Source of the DNA: Calycina herbarum
Lineage: Eukaryota > Ascomycota > Leotiomycetes > Helotiales > Pezizellaceae
Reading direction: 5' to 3'
DNA length: 64,000 nucleotides
Assembly: GCA_001414485.1 (NCBI GenBank)
Contig: LLEY01000226.1
Coordinates: 22,303 to 86,302 of the forward strand
The notes beneath the pieces are model-generated. The model did no database searches. It saw only the letters and a list, made by a program, of their open reading frames with translations, and had not been told where the DNA came from. The translations under genes and the position numbers were made by a program. Numbering within the stretch: the stretch's first letter is position 1; each line of letters starts with the position of its first letter. Below are positions 19,950 through 31,364 of the stretch, in pieces.

Positions 19950-21069
19950 ATGGTTGATGCCAAACCAAGAGTAACAGAGTCGAGAAGGGGTAACTTCCCT
20001 TCCCTCCGAGAAAGAACGAGAAGATACTAACAAACACCCAGTCTGGACAACCCTCATCACCAACACCAAATACCTTTCCGGCCTCCTGACCCTCGACTAT
20101 TCCCTCAAAAAGCACAACTCCAAATACCCCCTCGTAGCCCTCTACACCGATGCCTTCCCGCCCGAAGGCCATGCCGTTCTCAAGGCGCGCTCCATCCCCG
20201 CGCAACGAGTAGAATATCTCCTGCCCGCAGCAGGAAAAGACTACTCGGCCGACCCGCGATTCTACGATTGCTGGACGAAACTTACGCCTTTCAGCTTGAC
20301 GGAATATGATCGTGTGGTGCAATTGGATAGCGATATGTTGGTGAGGAAGAATATGGATGAGTTGATGGAGATGGACCTTGATGGGCCGGAGTTGAAGGGG
20401 AAGGGGAAGAGGGTTTTTGCGGCGGGGCATGCTTGTGTTTGTAATCCGTTGAAGAAGGCCCATTATCCTCAGGATTGGTTTGTTTTCCCCTCCTCACCCC
20501 CCTTTTCATCCTTTCTAACCATCGATCGTGCAAATAGGATCCCAGAAAACTGCGCCTTCACATCCCAACATAGCACTCCCGACATCGCGCAAACAACAGG
20601 ACCAGATCCCGCCGTCGGTCCATTAGGCTTCATGAATGGAGGCCTCCAAGTAGTCAACCCCTCCTCGGCGGTCTACGATCTCATCGTCAATTACATGGAG
20701 AATAACGCCATCAACATGGATTTCGCGGACCAATCTCTGCTTTCGGATTTGTTCAAGGGGTGTTGGGTTCCGTTGCCTTATACGTATAATGCGCTCAAGA
20801 CTTTGCGGTGGGAGGGCGTGCATCATCAGATTTGGAAGGATGAGGAGGTTAAGAATGTGCATTATATTTTTGGTATGTTTTTACCCTTGGATTTGTGGGG
20901 TGTGGGATGAGGGGTGTGCTAATCCTTTTTGATAGGCGTCAAACCTTGGGATGACCTTAAGGATAATGATGGGAAGCCATCAGATCCTACGCATATCTGG
21001 TGGTTGGATGTTAATAAGGAGCGCTTGGCAGCGGAGAAGGAGAAGGGCGTTGCTGTTGATGGATTTTAG
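19950..21069 (+). CDS. Glycosyltransferase family 8 protein (glycogenin/galactinol-synthase-like)
   Basis: Retaining glycosyltransferase using a nucleotide sugar and Mn2+. Exons 19950-19989, 20042-20477, 20538-20872 and 20936-21069 give 314 residues. The GT8 core is clear: WTTLITNTKYLSGLLTLDYS at the start, the DxD metal site QLDSDMLVRKNMDEL (D109, D111), FMNGGLQVVNPS, and DQSLLSDLFKGCWVPLPYTYN. The HYIFGVKPWDD segment near the end carries the conserved His and Lys-Pro-Trp. All three introns are short with good signals. There is no signal peptide or transmembrane segment, so it is probably cytosolic. Acceptor is unknown; glycogenin itself would need a longer C-terminal tail, which is missing. 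Confidence 0.93.
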
Positions 21070-22384
21070 ATTTTGGACATGGGGGTAAGGGATTAGACGT
21101 ACATAGCGATTGAAGGGGTTTGAATATATTATTTTGAAGCAATGGGTGGGCTTTTCGTGTATGAGGGACGAGACGAAGGGGAATATTTGTCTGAGTCTGT
21201 GTGATCTTGCCTCATGGGTTATGGACATTACCCGGTCTAGTACTCGGCTACCCCTCTTACTTTCTTGATCACTTGGCAGTTCTTTTCATTTCGTTCTCGC
21301 TATTGTCTTATTCTAAAGTTATCCTCAGATCGGCAGTGCGCAACTTTGTCAAAGGATTTTTTTTAGGGCGGGAATTGCACTCCAACAGTCAACTTTTTAC
21401 CTATCATCCTCAGGATCTTCTGCCTGATTTTCTGGGACAGATCGGATGTAGAACTAGTTTCGTCTAAAACAACCATGTCATATGAAAGTCCCTCATTGCT
21501 TCAGGGGGAGGCAAGTTGTACTTGTTGCTACTTGAAATGGTTCCAAATACCTGGTGCTCTGGAGATAAAATCTCACGCAAGAGTTGTACTTTGCTGGCTA
21601 GCTAATTGCGCTGAGTTTTGAAGTAAATTTCGCTGAATTTGGAACTTGCATTTATGGATGGGGGTGCTATTTTGATGGCGAGGGCTTGACAGGTTAAGAA
21701 GTAAAGGGGGAGAAAGAGATTAATTAAAGCTACTTTGGGAAAACCACCGACCCCAGACTACCACCGAACAAGGTTCGTTGAAACAGAATGTTCTAACCAC
21801 TTTGGAAAATGAAAATTTGTAGCAAAAATATTTGGAACGAGTCTTTATTATCCCAAGTTCTTTTGAATGGTTACTTTCATTTACTTTCCCCTAGAGAATT
21901 TCATTCTTCGAGTGTACTTGCGATGAACTGTGGCTGGACTCAACTTCTCTGCTAAGCTTCAGATCGAGATATTACAGTTCTTATCTGGCCCTCATTCTTA
22001 AAACTCAAAATAAGACTTTAACATGACATATTTTTTTTCCACCCTCCATCGCAGGTCGACTCGTCGCCTCGAGAACCATGGGAGAAATCACTATTTTGTG
22101 GGAAGTAAGGCTTGAGATCATTGATCATGACTCCTGTTCGCATTGGGATAGAAAAGAACATTTTTAAGACTGTCCAGTTGTTAGTAACGAGCCTGCGGGC
22201 ATGGGTCTGTGCGTACAGGGCATTTTCACACTACATCGTCGTTAATGTCTTACATAGGAACTGGTAGAGTAGAGATCTTAAATTACAATACTATTTTAAA
22301 GTATAAGCATTGAGTCCTAGCCTCATATTCCCCAATCCAATCAATTTTTCATACATCGAGAACCTTCACACACTAATACTTTCC
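21070..22384. other. Intergenic, AT-rich, no supported gene
   Basis: 1.3 kb. Only short frames without domains (for example 21201-21467). The segment 21780-22070 is AT-rich. Confidence 0.5.
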
Positions 22385-23632
22385 TTATTTTCCGTTCTTT
22401 CTCTGCTCTTCGTCCCTTTCCATATCAGCCTTCTGTCTCACCTCGGCCATCCCTTCATCTCCCCATGTCTTCTCCACGAAATCTTTCTTTCTCTGCAAGA
22501 TAAGCTCGAACTTTTCCTTTGTACCACTGTCCGTGAACTTTTTGTTTTGCTTTCGAAGAAACGACGACAAATAGTCCTTTTTTTTGATCTTGGGGGTGTT
22601 TTTGTCCAGATGATCAAAAGCTTGGATCACCTCTTCTTGGGAGTCACTTGGTGGCGATGTGGTGCCCTCCGAGCTAGCAGAGTTCAACTTGTCGCAAAAT
22701 TTTTTGAATGATTTGCTGTAGGTCGACTCCGAATCATGTATGTCTCCGTGTAGGTGTCTGGCAAGACAACTATGGCTGTGGAGCGCCTCCAATACCTTTT
22801 CCACACAACCAGGATCCTTCCACTTCCACCCAAACCACCGTTCTGCTTCCTTTTTAGTAACACCAAAGCAGCCTGCAAAGAACCCATCACTAAGCCTAAG
22901 AAACGTCGTTCTGTTTCCTAGCTCGGATCCAGTGTACTCTCTGCCTTCTTTTTCCATATTGCTGATGAGTTCAAGGAATTGGTGAGCTTTGATGTCGTGG
23001 GCCTTTGCGTTTCGCCTCTTTTTGATATCGGAACCGTCAACGAACAAGTTTGGTATGAGGTTCTTGACACCAAAAAGTTTCGCCCAGTTATTGATAGTAA
23101 TGCGCGACTCGTTGCCAGTGAAGTCGCCTATTGTTTGATAGAGCTCGCTTCGCAGGCGACCGTGACTTTCTTGCAGATCGTGAATTTGGCGACTGTGTTT
23201 GTCGTACAAGTCTTGGAGGAATTTGATTGCTGAGTATGGTCCAAAAACCGTATCCTTTCCGTGTTCGAACCTCTGGAAAGGATTCGCTAATTCGACGTTG
23301 ATGACTTGTCCGATTTCTTGTTGAGTCTTTACGGGTATGCTTTCAGGCGTGCTAGCGGGTAGTTTTCCAAGTGCCTCGATAATTGACTTGTGTGTATCCT
23401 GATTCGGATCGAGTTTTGCATGTATCACAACCGAATGAAGTGGTCCAAGAGAGGTTGTCTGTGGAGCCGGACGAAGAATTAGTGTCAGGCTCAAGAAGAG
23501 GGAGTATTAAATTGAAACACATACCGAATAGGTGTGTCGTAAGGCTGTGAAGCTTCTCCGGCCTAACTTAGGAAAGAGAAAAGCCATCGTGATGAGCGCT
23601 GGAATCTCAAGATTGGGCAGAAGAGCATCCAT
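22385..23632 (-). CDS. Lineage-restricted hypothetical protein, 393 residues
   Basis: Exons 23525-23632 and 22385-23458 (GTATGT donor, CACAG acceptor) join in frame to 393 residues starting MDALLPNLEIPALITMAFLF. I recognise no family. The first 36 residues are hydrophobic with Arg (FLFPKLGRRSFTALRHTYS), which might be a mitochondrial presequence. The middle segment (IKFLQDLYDKHSRQIHDLQESHGRL) looks helical and coiled-coil-like. A CFGVTKKEAERWFGWKWKDPG stretch and a highly charged C-terminus (KKDFVEKTW...RDEEQRKNGK) follow. It lies at the edge of a gene-poor AT-rich region. Function unknown. Confidence 0.6.
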
Positions 23633-24079
23633 GGCTGCAAGAGTTATATACATTTTATTTGAAAGACAGCCGTAGAATGTTGATACACACTAAGAAAGCA
23701 AACGTAACTCAAAGATATTTGCAGAATGTCTAGAGGTAATGTGCAGAAAGCGAATGCATCTCAGCACTTTATCTAGCATTTTCCGCTAGCGGCACATAAA
23801 GCTCCATACTTCTTTTACATTAGTGAATAGAATATAAAAGAGCTTTGCAGCAACGATGGATGAGTCACTGGTGTAAGAAAAACAAAAACAAGGTGAATTC
23901 ATTTTTTCTCTTGACGGCTTTGAAAGCGAGTGATTTTGTATAAACCGCTTGTTTTTTTTTGTTCTTTTTGGTAAGATGAGTAGATACAATATATGGAAGG
24001 TGTCTTCTTACTCTTACTCTCCTGTTTGAAAACTTTGCCACGGCCGTATAATTGCTTTTTTAAATCTCAGCCTTTTATT

Positions 24080-24310
24080 ATTACTAATTTTTAAAGTGGA
24101 GGCTTAGCCTTTGTAATTGAATTTCCCGTTAATAATTCTCATCGCGCAAGTCTAGGATTAGCCCCTGTAGTAACAACTCATTAAGTCTGCTCTGACTTCT
24201 TGGTGAATTTTATTTTTAAAGTTTAGGATTAACCCCTAGACTTTACTTTTCTATTATTAACACTTTCTCATCGCTTTTCAACGTCCAGGTTTAGCCCCTA
24301 CACTTTGCTT
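24080..24310 (+). repeat. Diverged tandem repeat of about 60-75 bp, four copies
   Basis: The core aggMttaRccccta occurs four times at about 24095 (ggaggcttagcct), 24149 (taggattagcccctgtag), 24220 (taggattaacccctaga) and 24282 (caggtttagccccta). Between the cores, flanks such as ctcatcgc and ttatttttaaagt recur. Copies are much diverged, with many C-to-T type differences. Confidence 0.55.
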
Positions 24311-24948
24311 TCCTATCTTAGAGCTAAGGCGAAGAGCTTAAAAAAGCCTGTTAGTTTGATTCGACCTCTTCAAAGCAGATTTACTAATTAAGCTTTCTTC
24401 TCTGTCTCCCAGATCATTATCATTGTGTTTATTACTTTTCGGTAAGTACTCTTATGTCGAATATCACTATTATACTAATGATAAGAAACTTTGATTTTTA
24501 TAACCGCGATATAGTTGTTAATGATTTTATAAAGTAAATACAAAGAACCTCGGAGATAGATTAGGGCTTGAATTTTGCCAATTTCGCATGTATTCGATTG
24601 AGAGGCTTTAAATTGTCAATCCGCTTATTTTAAGAGAGGAGCGGATTGTATATGTATTCTAGTCTATATTTACTTGTTCCACCTCCATCACAATAAACTA
24701 AAACTTTTGAAGTGACTCTGCGGATATACTTGGGCCAGAGATGTATACGGAACCTTTAAAACCCGCCTTACACATTGCAGGTTGAGAGGTACTCGCATCC
24801 TTCGCTCAAGCACCCGTACACCACAAAACAATACATCATTCACCGACTTGGCCACCAACCCATTGTCAATACTTCAACGACACCTCAACACCTTAACAAA
24901 AGAAAACCTCAACACTTCACCCAAAACCATCTCCACACCTCATCAAAA

Positions 24949-24988
24949 CCTCAACACCTCAACACCTCAACGCCTCAACACCTTAATG
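24949..24988 (+). repeat. 8-bp microrepeat cctcaaca, five copies
   Basis: Reads cctcaaca, cctcaaca, cctcaacg, cctcaaca, ccttaatg in tandem, with scattered related copies in the preceding 80 bp. Confidence 0.85.
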
Positions 24989-25966
24989 CCTCTTCAACAC
25001 TTCTTCCACCCTTTCTGGAAGTCAGGTCCGGCAAGTAATGGCTCCTGAAGAGGTGTTCCACAATCCCATCCTGGAACGTTGATATCGGATCAGAGAAGTT
25101 TCCTATTGTCTAGCGATACTGGTTTATTTCTTAGCCCTTACAATAAATTTTGAAGTAATAGCGTCCTTTTTCTGTATTATCATAGTGAGCTCAAGGGTTC
25201 TGTTGAATAGATGACGGATACGCTTTCCAAAAATATTCATTGACGATTCCATCTCATCAATACCGAACAAAGACTTTGCTCTGACTGGTGGTAGTTGAAA
25301 GAAAGCTCGCTTAATGAGGACAAGGATGTTTAATTCCCCAAAGAGTTCATTGTAATGTTTTGGAAAAATTTGCCGACATCTGTCGAGTTAATAGAGGATA
25401 CGGAGGTGACGCAGCATTGATATTTTTTCCACAAAGAGATATTGATGCCATTGAATGATCTCTAGACAAGGGGGAGAACCGATGATTCTGGTTGTTGAAA
25501 GATGAAGATTTTGGCGGAAGTCGAATGTAGCGTTGGGCCTAGACTGCCATGTGTAGGTAGCTACACCAGTTGGGGCGGTTCTTTTGGCGAGTGGGTTCAG
25601 CAGAACCTGTGATTTTGGGGATGGAGATTCTGCGTGTAACACGACTGTATAATAAATACACTTGTCGTGGCTTCCAGTTGAGTTCTCCACTTGAGATGAC
25701 GATGAAAGGCCAAGAGTTGCTGTTTTGGATGTGGAAGTTCAGGCCAGGTAGATGTGATCTGGCTCTAATCAATCAATCCATCAATCTTTCTTTTTCCCAA
25801 GGAATCGGATTTGGGTCTCGAGTTATGAAAGCCCAGTCGTAAGTATTGGAACGCGCCCGTTGGGTAATGGGGAGTTCCAAGACGATTGTTTTGTTTTCCC
25901 TTCCCCCAGTAACACCCTGGCCAGTGTAATACTCTACCCATGCTCTAGCAATTTGTTGAATCGTAC

Positions 25967-26440
25967 TTACCAGATCAGCCTCTGGAAAAGACTTCCATCC
26001 GTCACAGAAGTCACCGGCAACGTGGGTCTGGAGCGATGCACATGGACACCGTTGTAGTGTCTATAGTGACTTCGAATTCCTTCCAGAGCATATCCCACTT
26101 TCATCCAAACTTGCGTTTTCCAGGACGCTTCCGTATGTGGAGGATTGGGTGGACCGCCCCGAAGTTTCATGGTGAATGGGAAAAATGTAGAATTGAGTCG
26201 TTTGATGCTCATTAGAACATTAGTGAAAGCAATCGGATTATCTCTCCAAAACTTCCTAATTTCCCTGAAATTATCAGACCGAATCATGAAAGAACCCGTA
26301 GCATAGTTGAAGTAGAAATGATGTGCTCTCGATCCTGAATAATTGTATGATCCTTCTTGTATGTAAACTTTCTGATATGAGTCGAGGACGAGGTCGCGTG
26401 CTTCGTGGTTGACAAAAAGTAGAGACAGTGGAGTTACCAC
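25967..26440 (-). pseudogene. 2EXR-type gene fragment
   Basis: The frame reads VTPLSLLFVNHEARDLVLDS at the start, matching the second half of the fungal 2EXR domain (LLFVNREARxxAL). It has no ATG: the first codon is GTG and a TGA lies a few codons upstream. In another frame just upstream, YILRVIRSD looks like the strand that should precede, so a frameshift or a lost exon is likely. A potential donor (CTG|GTAAGT) near 25970 ends the block, and a short further exon down to about 25830 could follow. Probably a relic; function of 2EXR proteins is unknown. Confidence 0.5.
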
Positions 26441-29400
26441 TGTCGGATCGGATCACACGCAAAATGTACCCATTCGTATGGAGGATGCAGTCCCCCCTAG
26501 CGGCGAGAGTTCTCGAAGTTTAAGTTGTATCTTTTGCGGTTTAAGACAGCGAATAGCATAGGTCTAAATCTTTTTCGGCAGTTCAAAAGTTAGGTCGGCG
26601 AATTGTGGGAATGCGCAAACTTGCATTGGCGTTGGCATCTCAAGGCTTGGATTCAAGTTCGTGGGGTTGATTTCCTACCCACTTGAATGGAATGAGACTA
26701 TTTGTAAAACTTTTATGTTCCTGAGATAATTTTAGGGTTTACATACAGCCACTTTCATAATTGATAAGAAAATAAACAACGCATTTTGTGCTGTATAGTA
26801 TGTTCGTACTTGTTATACCTAAAGTGAATAGGGGAGTGAGAGGTGGAAGACGTGCTATTGCAAGGAAATTGATCCAAGAAGAGAGTAGATGACAAGAAGC
26901 AATCAATGAAGGACAACCGAGTTCAGCTTGAGAACGGTTCTAAACACATCGAGAATGCGCTTCTAACTACTTCCAAGCTTGCTCAAACATGAACTTCCTT
27001 GGGTGATATAATTTCCAAGAATAGCCCTGGTATTCAAAGAGGAATTGCCTTGTTTTCTGGGCCCTTTCCACAAATGGCTTTGCTTGTGTATATGAGGCGT
27101 CTGGTTAACCATGGAATCCTTTGAAATGTCCTTGTAGTCAAGATAAGTTTCGAAGGAATACTCATAAACTCTACGGAAACTCGGAAACGTCAACAGAGAT
27201 GAGGAAAGGTTATAAGTGAGAGAGACCATTAAGAAACTCACAGTGGAAACCAAAAGTAAAAGAAGTGGGCATTGCTCTGCAAACACCTACTTTTACCTAA
27301 GTTATACAAAACAGTTTAAGATAATTAAAAAATATTGTTCAAGAAGATCTAGAAGAATTAGCAACTCGGTTCCTTGCTGAGATCCCTCGGATAATACTTG
27401 GAATTATTTGAGATAGACTCAAGTAATGACAGAATGCTCAATTCTCTTACTTCCCGGAAGCCTCCTTGGTATCAATAGCTCACCATACTTCCTCTTGATA
27501 CCATCCTCCGGTTCTTTCTCCGTACGAAGTACGATATCTTTTGAAGGTGGCCCAATTCGAGAGCCAGTTACAGGGGGGGAACTTTCAATGCACCCCTATT
27601 TCCTTCATCACATTATTGAGGATGTTTTTACATTTTCGAAACTTGATAGGCACTACTTAACCGAATGGCTTTTTGGGAAATTACTCCCACTTAATGGTTC
27701 CCGGTATAGCTGCTTTGGAGTTAGCTTAAACCTTTTTACTTCCTCACTTAAACCTAACTTTAGTCATATCTTGTAACAATTATCGCAGGCGAATGAGAAA
27801 AACAAGGATACCCTGTGCACGAGCCAAGTCAAAAAGAATCAACCGAGCAACCCGGGGAGAGAGCGTACAAGTGAAAACCAACATCATAAGTCTCAGCTCT
27901 AACCAGAATGAAATGCCTCAATCCTTTAATTCAAAAAGCAGAACGGCATTGACAATGAAAAAGTTGCAGTTCCTACGGCATCGCCGTCGCCATCAGCTCG
28001 AAGTTTATCTGCAAACGACGCCGGTGATCGATCGATCGAAGATCGCAATCAATATCCCTCTCCCAACACGGAACAAACAAAACGGGGTTACATCGATGGT
28101 GTCATCGCTGCGCAAGTCCATTTTAGGTAAACAGCTCGCTGGGATTTCGTGGGAAGCAAAAGCCTGAAGTCCAACGTTCAAAGCATTCAAACCAACTCTG
28201 ACTGTGCTGTAAATCCTACAAAGGACTAATACCGCCGCGTTGGTTCAGGCTTGTTCCGTCGCTGGAATATCGAGAAGCATCACCGCTGAGACGGGGAACC
28301 CGATGACAACGCACTCCACATATGCAGGCTTCGATACTTACAGAATCCTTCTAGAAGACTTCCTCATGCAAAAAACGGCACCCACATGTTGTTCTGTACG
28401 TGAGATTTTGTAATCTTCTAGAAGTTGAGGATTCAAATCCTCGTTGGAATCCTTCACAAACTTTGATCGTACAGAACATTCGAATGGCAAAACCTGTGAG
28501 CTTCCGTAGGTTCCAGCCACAGGAACACCCTTCCAGGCTTCGGGAAAAGACCCCGATACCCCCAGCCACCCCTCATGTAACTGGGTTGTTAGTTGGCCGC
28601 AGCAAGCGCCTTGAACTTTGAGATCGGGGAAGTGGCCTCAAATACCCCTGGAAATCCCAGCTATGCGGCACAGCTATCGTTTAAATTTGAGTTAATTTAC
28701 GTTCTGTGAACTGGAAGGGGGCCGTGACAGGGATGTATTACTCGCTTATCCCCTGTTGTACATCGCGTCTAGCCAAAATAGTTGAATTAAATGACCAAGT
28801 TAGGACGAGAACCTAAAAGCCTGAAAAATATATGTTTTTAAAAACGTTGATACCAGTAGCGTTGCTTGAACTAAGTTGAGAATTTTCGTTTTCGTGTACT
28901 AATAGCTGTAGGATTTTTAGGTGGAGTTTTTGAGGTAGTTTTTGAAACGAAACAAAGCACTGCCTACTAACTAGTGCTTGGTACGCCCGTAGCATAGTAC
29001 AAAGATCCACCCCCAAAAAACTGAGGGGTACGGGTATCTTTGCAGGGCTGTTAGGGTTTGTGGATTCTTTCTTTTAAAAAGATTTGACACTAAATATTTA
29101 TGGGTAGGCATTCCTTTGGGGAATTCACAATAGGAAAGTGGAGGTGGGTGTGAAGGATGAAGACGATCTGGTGAATTATAGTGGGGTGGTGGGGTTATGG
29201 GGAGACAATCCAGAACATGGGAATCTCTGGACTTGTTCTTCCATAAAAATACAACCGTGTCAATAATTGAGGTGGGTACTCTTTATTTCCAATCTGGAAT
29301 TTCTTGATCAAAAACATTTGGAAACATCTTGGAAGTAAAAGTTCATTCATAAAGTGGTATCAAAAATCTATTTGACTGCGGTACTCCTAACGCCTTTCCT

Positions 29401-29487
29401 AGCCCATAATCTGCAACCCCTTTGTACAAACAATACGCATTTTACTATACAGTATGTGATAAATTCGTATATGATAACCGTGAAGCG
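26441..29487. other. Gene-poor AT-rich region
   Basis: Three kilobases with only short frames without domains (26963-27286, 27426-27776, 27793-28167). Two TTCTAGAAG palindromes lie near 28350 and 28418, with an imperfect palindrome gaggattcaaatcctc nearby at about 28427. No tRNA or repeat family is supported. Confidence 0.5.
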
Positions 29488-31364
29488 TTAATCGAAACAA
29501 GGCCATTCGTAAGTGGGATGGAGCATTGACGGAAACATGGATTCGTTTCCCATTTGAGGTGTAGTGTTAGAGGAAGAAGCGAAAGCGGGATCTACTTTCA
29601 CTCGAGGAGGCATGTGGTGTGCGGAAAAAGTTGGTTCGCTTGCTGAATGTGGTGTCGTTTGATTCGAAGAAGAAGAAAATGGCGCAGAGTACTCTAATTG
29701 TGGAGTCGAGTGTGCAGATGATATTGGTATCTCCCATCTCTCGCCAAATGGCCATACCATTCGATCCATAACGCTTGCCCGAAGTCTTGTCTCGGGTTGT
29801 GGGGATAAGGTGGTGAGCATTGGACTGTAAGACTCCCATTCTGTGTGGCCAGCTGCTTCCAAAGCATCCCCTGCAATCCGAAGCGCGTCTTGCGTATCCC
29901 ACATGCCTTCTCGTCCTTCTGCTTGCGATAGCAAATCAATTGCCCGCCGCTGAATCGAGGTTGTCGGCGAGCGTAGAATTGTGAAGAACAAAGGCGCGAT
30001 AATTCCCATATCTGGTGTGAAATTTGCATTTTCACCAACTGGCATCCCAAGCCTCGAACTTATCAGGTATTCACAGTGAGCAAGAACCTCCTCGAACCTT
30101 CTTTCGCTCGCTGTGGGTGTATCAATAACGATGGAGTAAATAAGAGCGTGAAGCTTAAGTAAGGAGGCCCCGAGATTCGTTTTGCTCATCATAGCAGTAT
30201 CGCTTGTAACCGACTCCACCAAAAGTTTGTCCAGTCCCTCCTGCCAGACGGCAATAGAATTCATATGTCTCGTACCATTGAGCGCCCTGGGATTCAAAGT
30301 ATTATAGAGATCTAAATTGGGGATTTGGCTTGCGGAAGAGTTGCGTTCCACCGTTATGTCGGCTGCTAAAGTATCCAAAGCGTGCCGTGCTTCGTCGATG
30401 GAGCGAAAGTTGTTGGTTGGAGTATGAATAGCTGCATTGCGTAATGACATCCAGAGAGTAGATCGGTCCACCTGATGATTTGGGTTTACGAATGAGGCTG
30501 CTTGTGTGCCGAGAGACAGTAATAGGGGTGCGAATTCGATTTCCCATTCTTGTTCTTTCGTTGATTCCGGCGACTGCGACTTCCTCGATTTAATGTCCTC
30601 CAGTATCTTTAATCCAGCTTGAAGATGTATGATCGCTGACTCGCTATTTGTTATTAGAAATATCACATTGGAGACTTGGTAGAAGAAAGTTCTTACTGAT
30701 TTCCGAGTAGGCAATCGAAAGTAATGAAACAAATGCATGCAATCAAGGTTAGATCCAGCTGTTGCGACTGGGTTGACATCAATACGTGCAGGTAACTAAT
30801 TGCCTTTGTGTATTGTCGGAAAGCAAATGCTTGCATTGAGGGATCGGAAATCTTGCTCTGTTGCCAGTTGACATAATCCTGGTGTATGGCAGCAATTGCA
30901 ATAACCGCATGCCGGATGGACGGCTCCACCGTGCTTGCTTGAAGGACTCTTCTTTGCCAGAAATCTGACGAAAAGTGACCAGAAAGTTTAGGAGCCGTGA
31001 CTGTTCGAAATAAATAAAGGATGTGTTGCTCCATGGGATCCTCGTCCATGCTCGATGATGAGCCCCTATGACTTCTAGAAGGCGGCCTAGGAGTTGTTTT
31101 TCGAGAAGATGGATCTGGCGTTTTTGGAGGCGCATAACCATCACACTTTCGCCCTGTTGAAGTACATCTTTTACAAAACGGATGCTCCTCCCCACATTTG
31201 ACCCTTCGAATCCTAGTTATTCTGTTAGACTCGGCGAAGATTTCAAGCAATTGGGGTGCAAGAGCTCTTCAGCCATCTCCAGAATTGACTTACTTGCAAG
31301 TGATACATCCTGTTTTTGAAGGAGTTCCACAAACTCGGAATCGGTTACCAGACTTAGGTTTCAT
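29488..31364 (-). CDS. Zn2Cys6 transcription factor (Fungal_trans_2 type)
   Basis: Nuclear DNA-binding regulator. Exons 31294-31364, 30697-31212 and 29488-30643 give 580 residues. Residues 20-47 form the Zn(II)2Cys6 cluster with spacing CX2CX6CX6CX2CX6C (C20, C23, C30, C37, C40, C47); intron 1 interrupts it right after the second Cys. A basic Ser-rich linker follows, then the regulatory domain beginning EQHILYLFRTVTAPKLSGHF and ASTVEPSIRHAVIAIAAIH, the hallmark start of Fungal_trans_2 (DUF3468) regulators. The C-terminal 100 residues are Ser/Thr/Pro-rich. Targets cannot be inferred. It is the only intact gene in a 12-kb gene-poor stretch. Confidence 0.93.

Larger units (their letters stand above)
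23700..25400. other. AT-rich gene-free region with diverged repeats
   Basis: No supported gene. The part at 24080-24310 is a diverged tandem repeat and 24949-24988 is a short 8-bp microrepeat, listed separately. Frames at 24775-25048 arise from the microrepeat. Confidence 0.6.

Noticed and set aside
24949..24988. Short direct repeats considered as a CRISPR-like array
   Set aside because: Units are 8 bp without spacers and the genome is eukaryotic.
24775..25048. Two overlapping plus frames rich in Thr/Gln/His/Leu/Asn
   Set aside because: Created by the cctcaaca microrepeat being open in several frames; not protein-like.
27793..28167. 124-codon plus frame with basic N-terminus
   Set aside because: No recognisable domain, poor start context and no splice-joined neighbours; likely chance.
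28390..28470. Possible tRNA-like B box (ggattcaaatcc) near 28430
   Set aside because: Matches only part of the B-box consensus; no A box, acceptor pairing or anticodon arm could be drawn.
29034..29480. AT-rich stretch considered as part of the Zn2Cys6 gene
   Set aside because: The gene's stop codon at 29488 closes the frame, and no further exon with acceptor and coding sense was found.
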